Source: Desulfobacteraceae bacterium
Lineage (GTDB): Bacteria > Desulfobacterota > Desulfobacteria > Desulfobacterales > DAOWNP01
Length of the DNA: 5,753 bases
Assembly: GCA_030642545.1 (NCBI GenBank)
Contig: DAOWNP010000168.1
Coordinates: forward strand, 1-5,753
Direction of reading: 5' to 3'
Shown here piece after piece: positions 5,737-5,753 of the stretch (positions within the stretch are counted from its first letter, which is position 1; every line of letters starts with the position of its first letter). The position numbers and the translations under genes were made by a program. The notes beneath the pieces are model-generated. The model ran no database searches. It saw nothing but the letters and a program-made list of their open reading frames with translations, and had not been told where the DNA came from.

Positions 5737-5745
5737 TTTATTATT

Positions 5746-5753
5746 ATGGATCT
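5746..5753 (+). CDS. Start of a rightward gene, cut by the window edge
   Basis: Only ATG GAT CT is present (Met-Asp, then probably Leu). The product cannot be named. The call rests on the strong Shine-Dalgarno at 5729-5736 and promoter-like sequence upstream. The gene is transcribed divergently from the kinase operon. Confidence 0.6.

Larger units (their letters stand above)
5163..5745. other. 583-base divergent intergenic region
   Basis: This is extremely AT-rich DNA between the leftward kinase operon and a rightward gene starting at 5746. It contains the hairpins, promoter candidates and small open frame listed separately. I see no tRNA, rRNA, CRISPR array, insertion-sequence end or classic GC-stem-plus-T-run terminator. 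In DNA this AT-rich many -10-like hexamers occur by chance, so only promoters with a matching -35 are listed. Confidence 0.7.

Noticed and set aside
5163..5745. CRISPR array, tRNA, riboswitch or toxin-antitoxin locus in the intergenic region
   Set aside because: No regularly spaced repeats, no cloverleaf or conserved aptamer motifs, and only one weak small open frame.

Overview
The window is very AT-rich (G+C about a quarter to 30% by eye) and is filled by four genes on the minus strand, read right to left and closely spaced (gaps of 19, 8 and 56 bases). They are a membrane CHASE2-type Ser/Thr protein kinase (5162-2613), a PP2C-type protein phosphatase (2593-1733), a protein with two FHA domains (1724-1029) and a PilM-like actin-fold protein (972-22). 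The cluster very likely continues past the left edge, where a PilN/PilO-type gene would be the expected next member. A kinase with an N-terminal CHASE2 domain and a C-terminal Hanks domain, beside PP2C and FHA genes and a PilM-like gene, fits a Gram-negative bacterium. Desulfobacterota (sulfate-reducer-like deltaproteobacteria) is my best guess from the gene style. No rRNA, tRNA or taxon-specific gene supports it.

As a system, the genes form a threonine-phosphorylation switch. A periplasmic sensor domain feeds a cytoplasmic kinase, a soluble phosphatase reverses the reaction, and an FHA protein reads or transmits the phosphothreonine signal. The fourth gene is an inner-membrane-platform component of type IV pilus/type II secretion style machinery. 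The layout resembles the PpkA-PppA-Fha pathway of type VI secretion, but here it is joined to a PilM-like gene. Phospho-control of a pilus- or secretion-like machine is therefore the most interesting reading, and it is an inference. Kinase and phosphatase keep every catalytic residue I could check. The second FHA domain has lost its phosphothreonine-binding residues, and the PilM-like protein has lost the acidic residues of both nucleotide phosphate motifs.

The right end (5163-5745) is a 583-base divergent intergenic region. It holds a perfect 10-bp inverted repeat, an AT-only hairpin, a good sigma70-like promoter pointing right (TTGACA-N17-TATAAA), a weaker second rightward promoter, a tentative leftward promoter for the kinase operon, and an uncertain 49-codon open frame. 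A new plus-strand gene starts at 5746 behind a strong Shine-Dalgarno sequence, but only its first eight bases are present.
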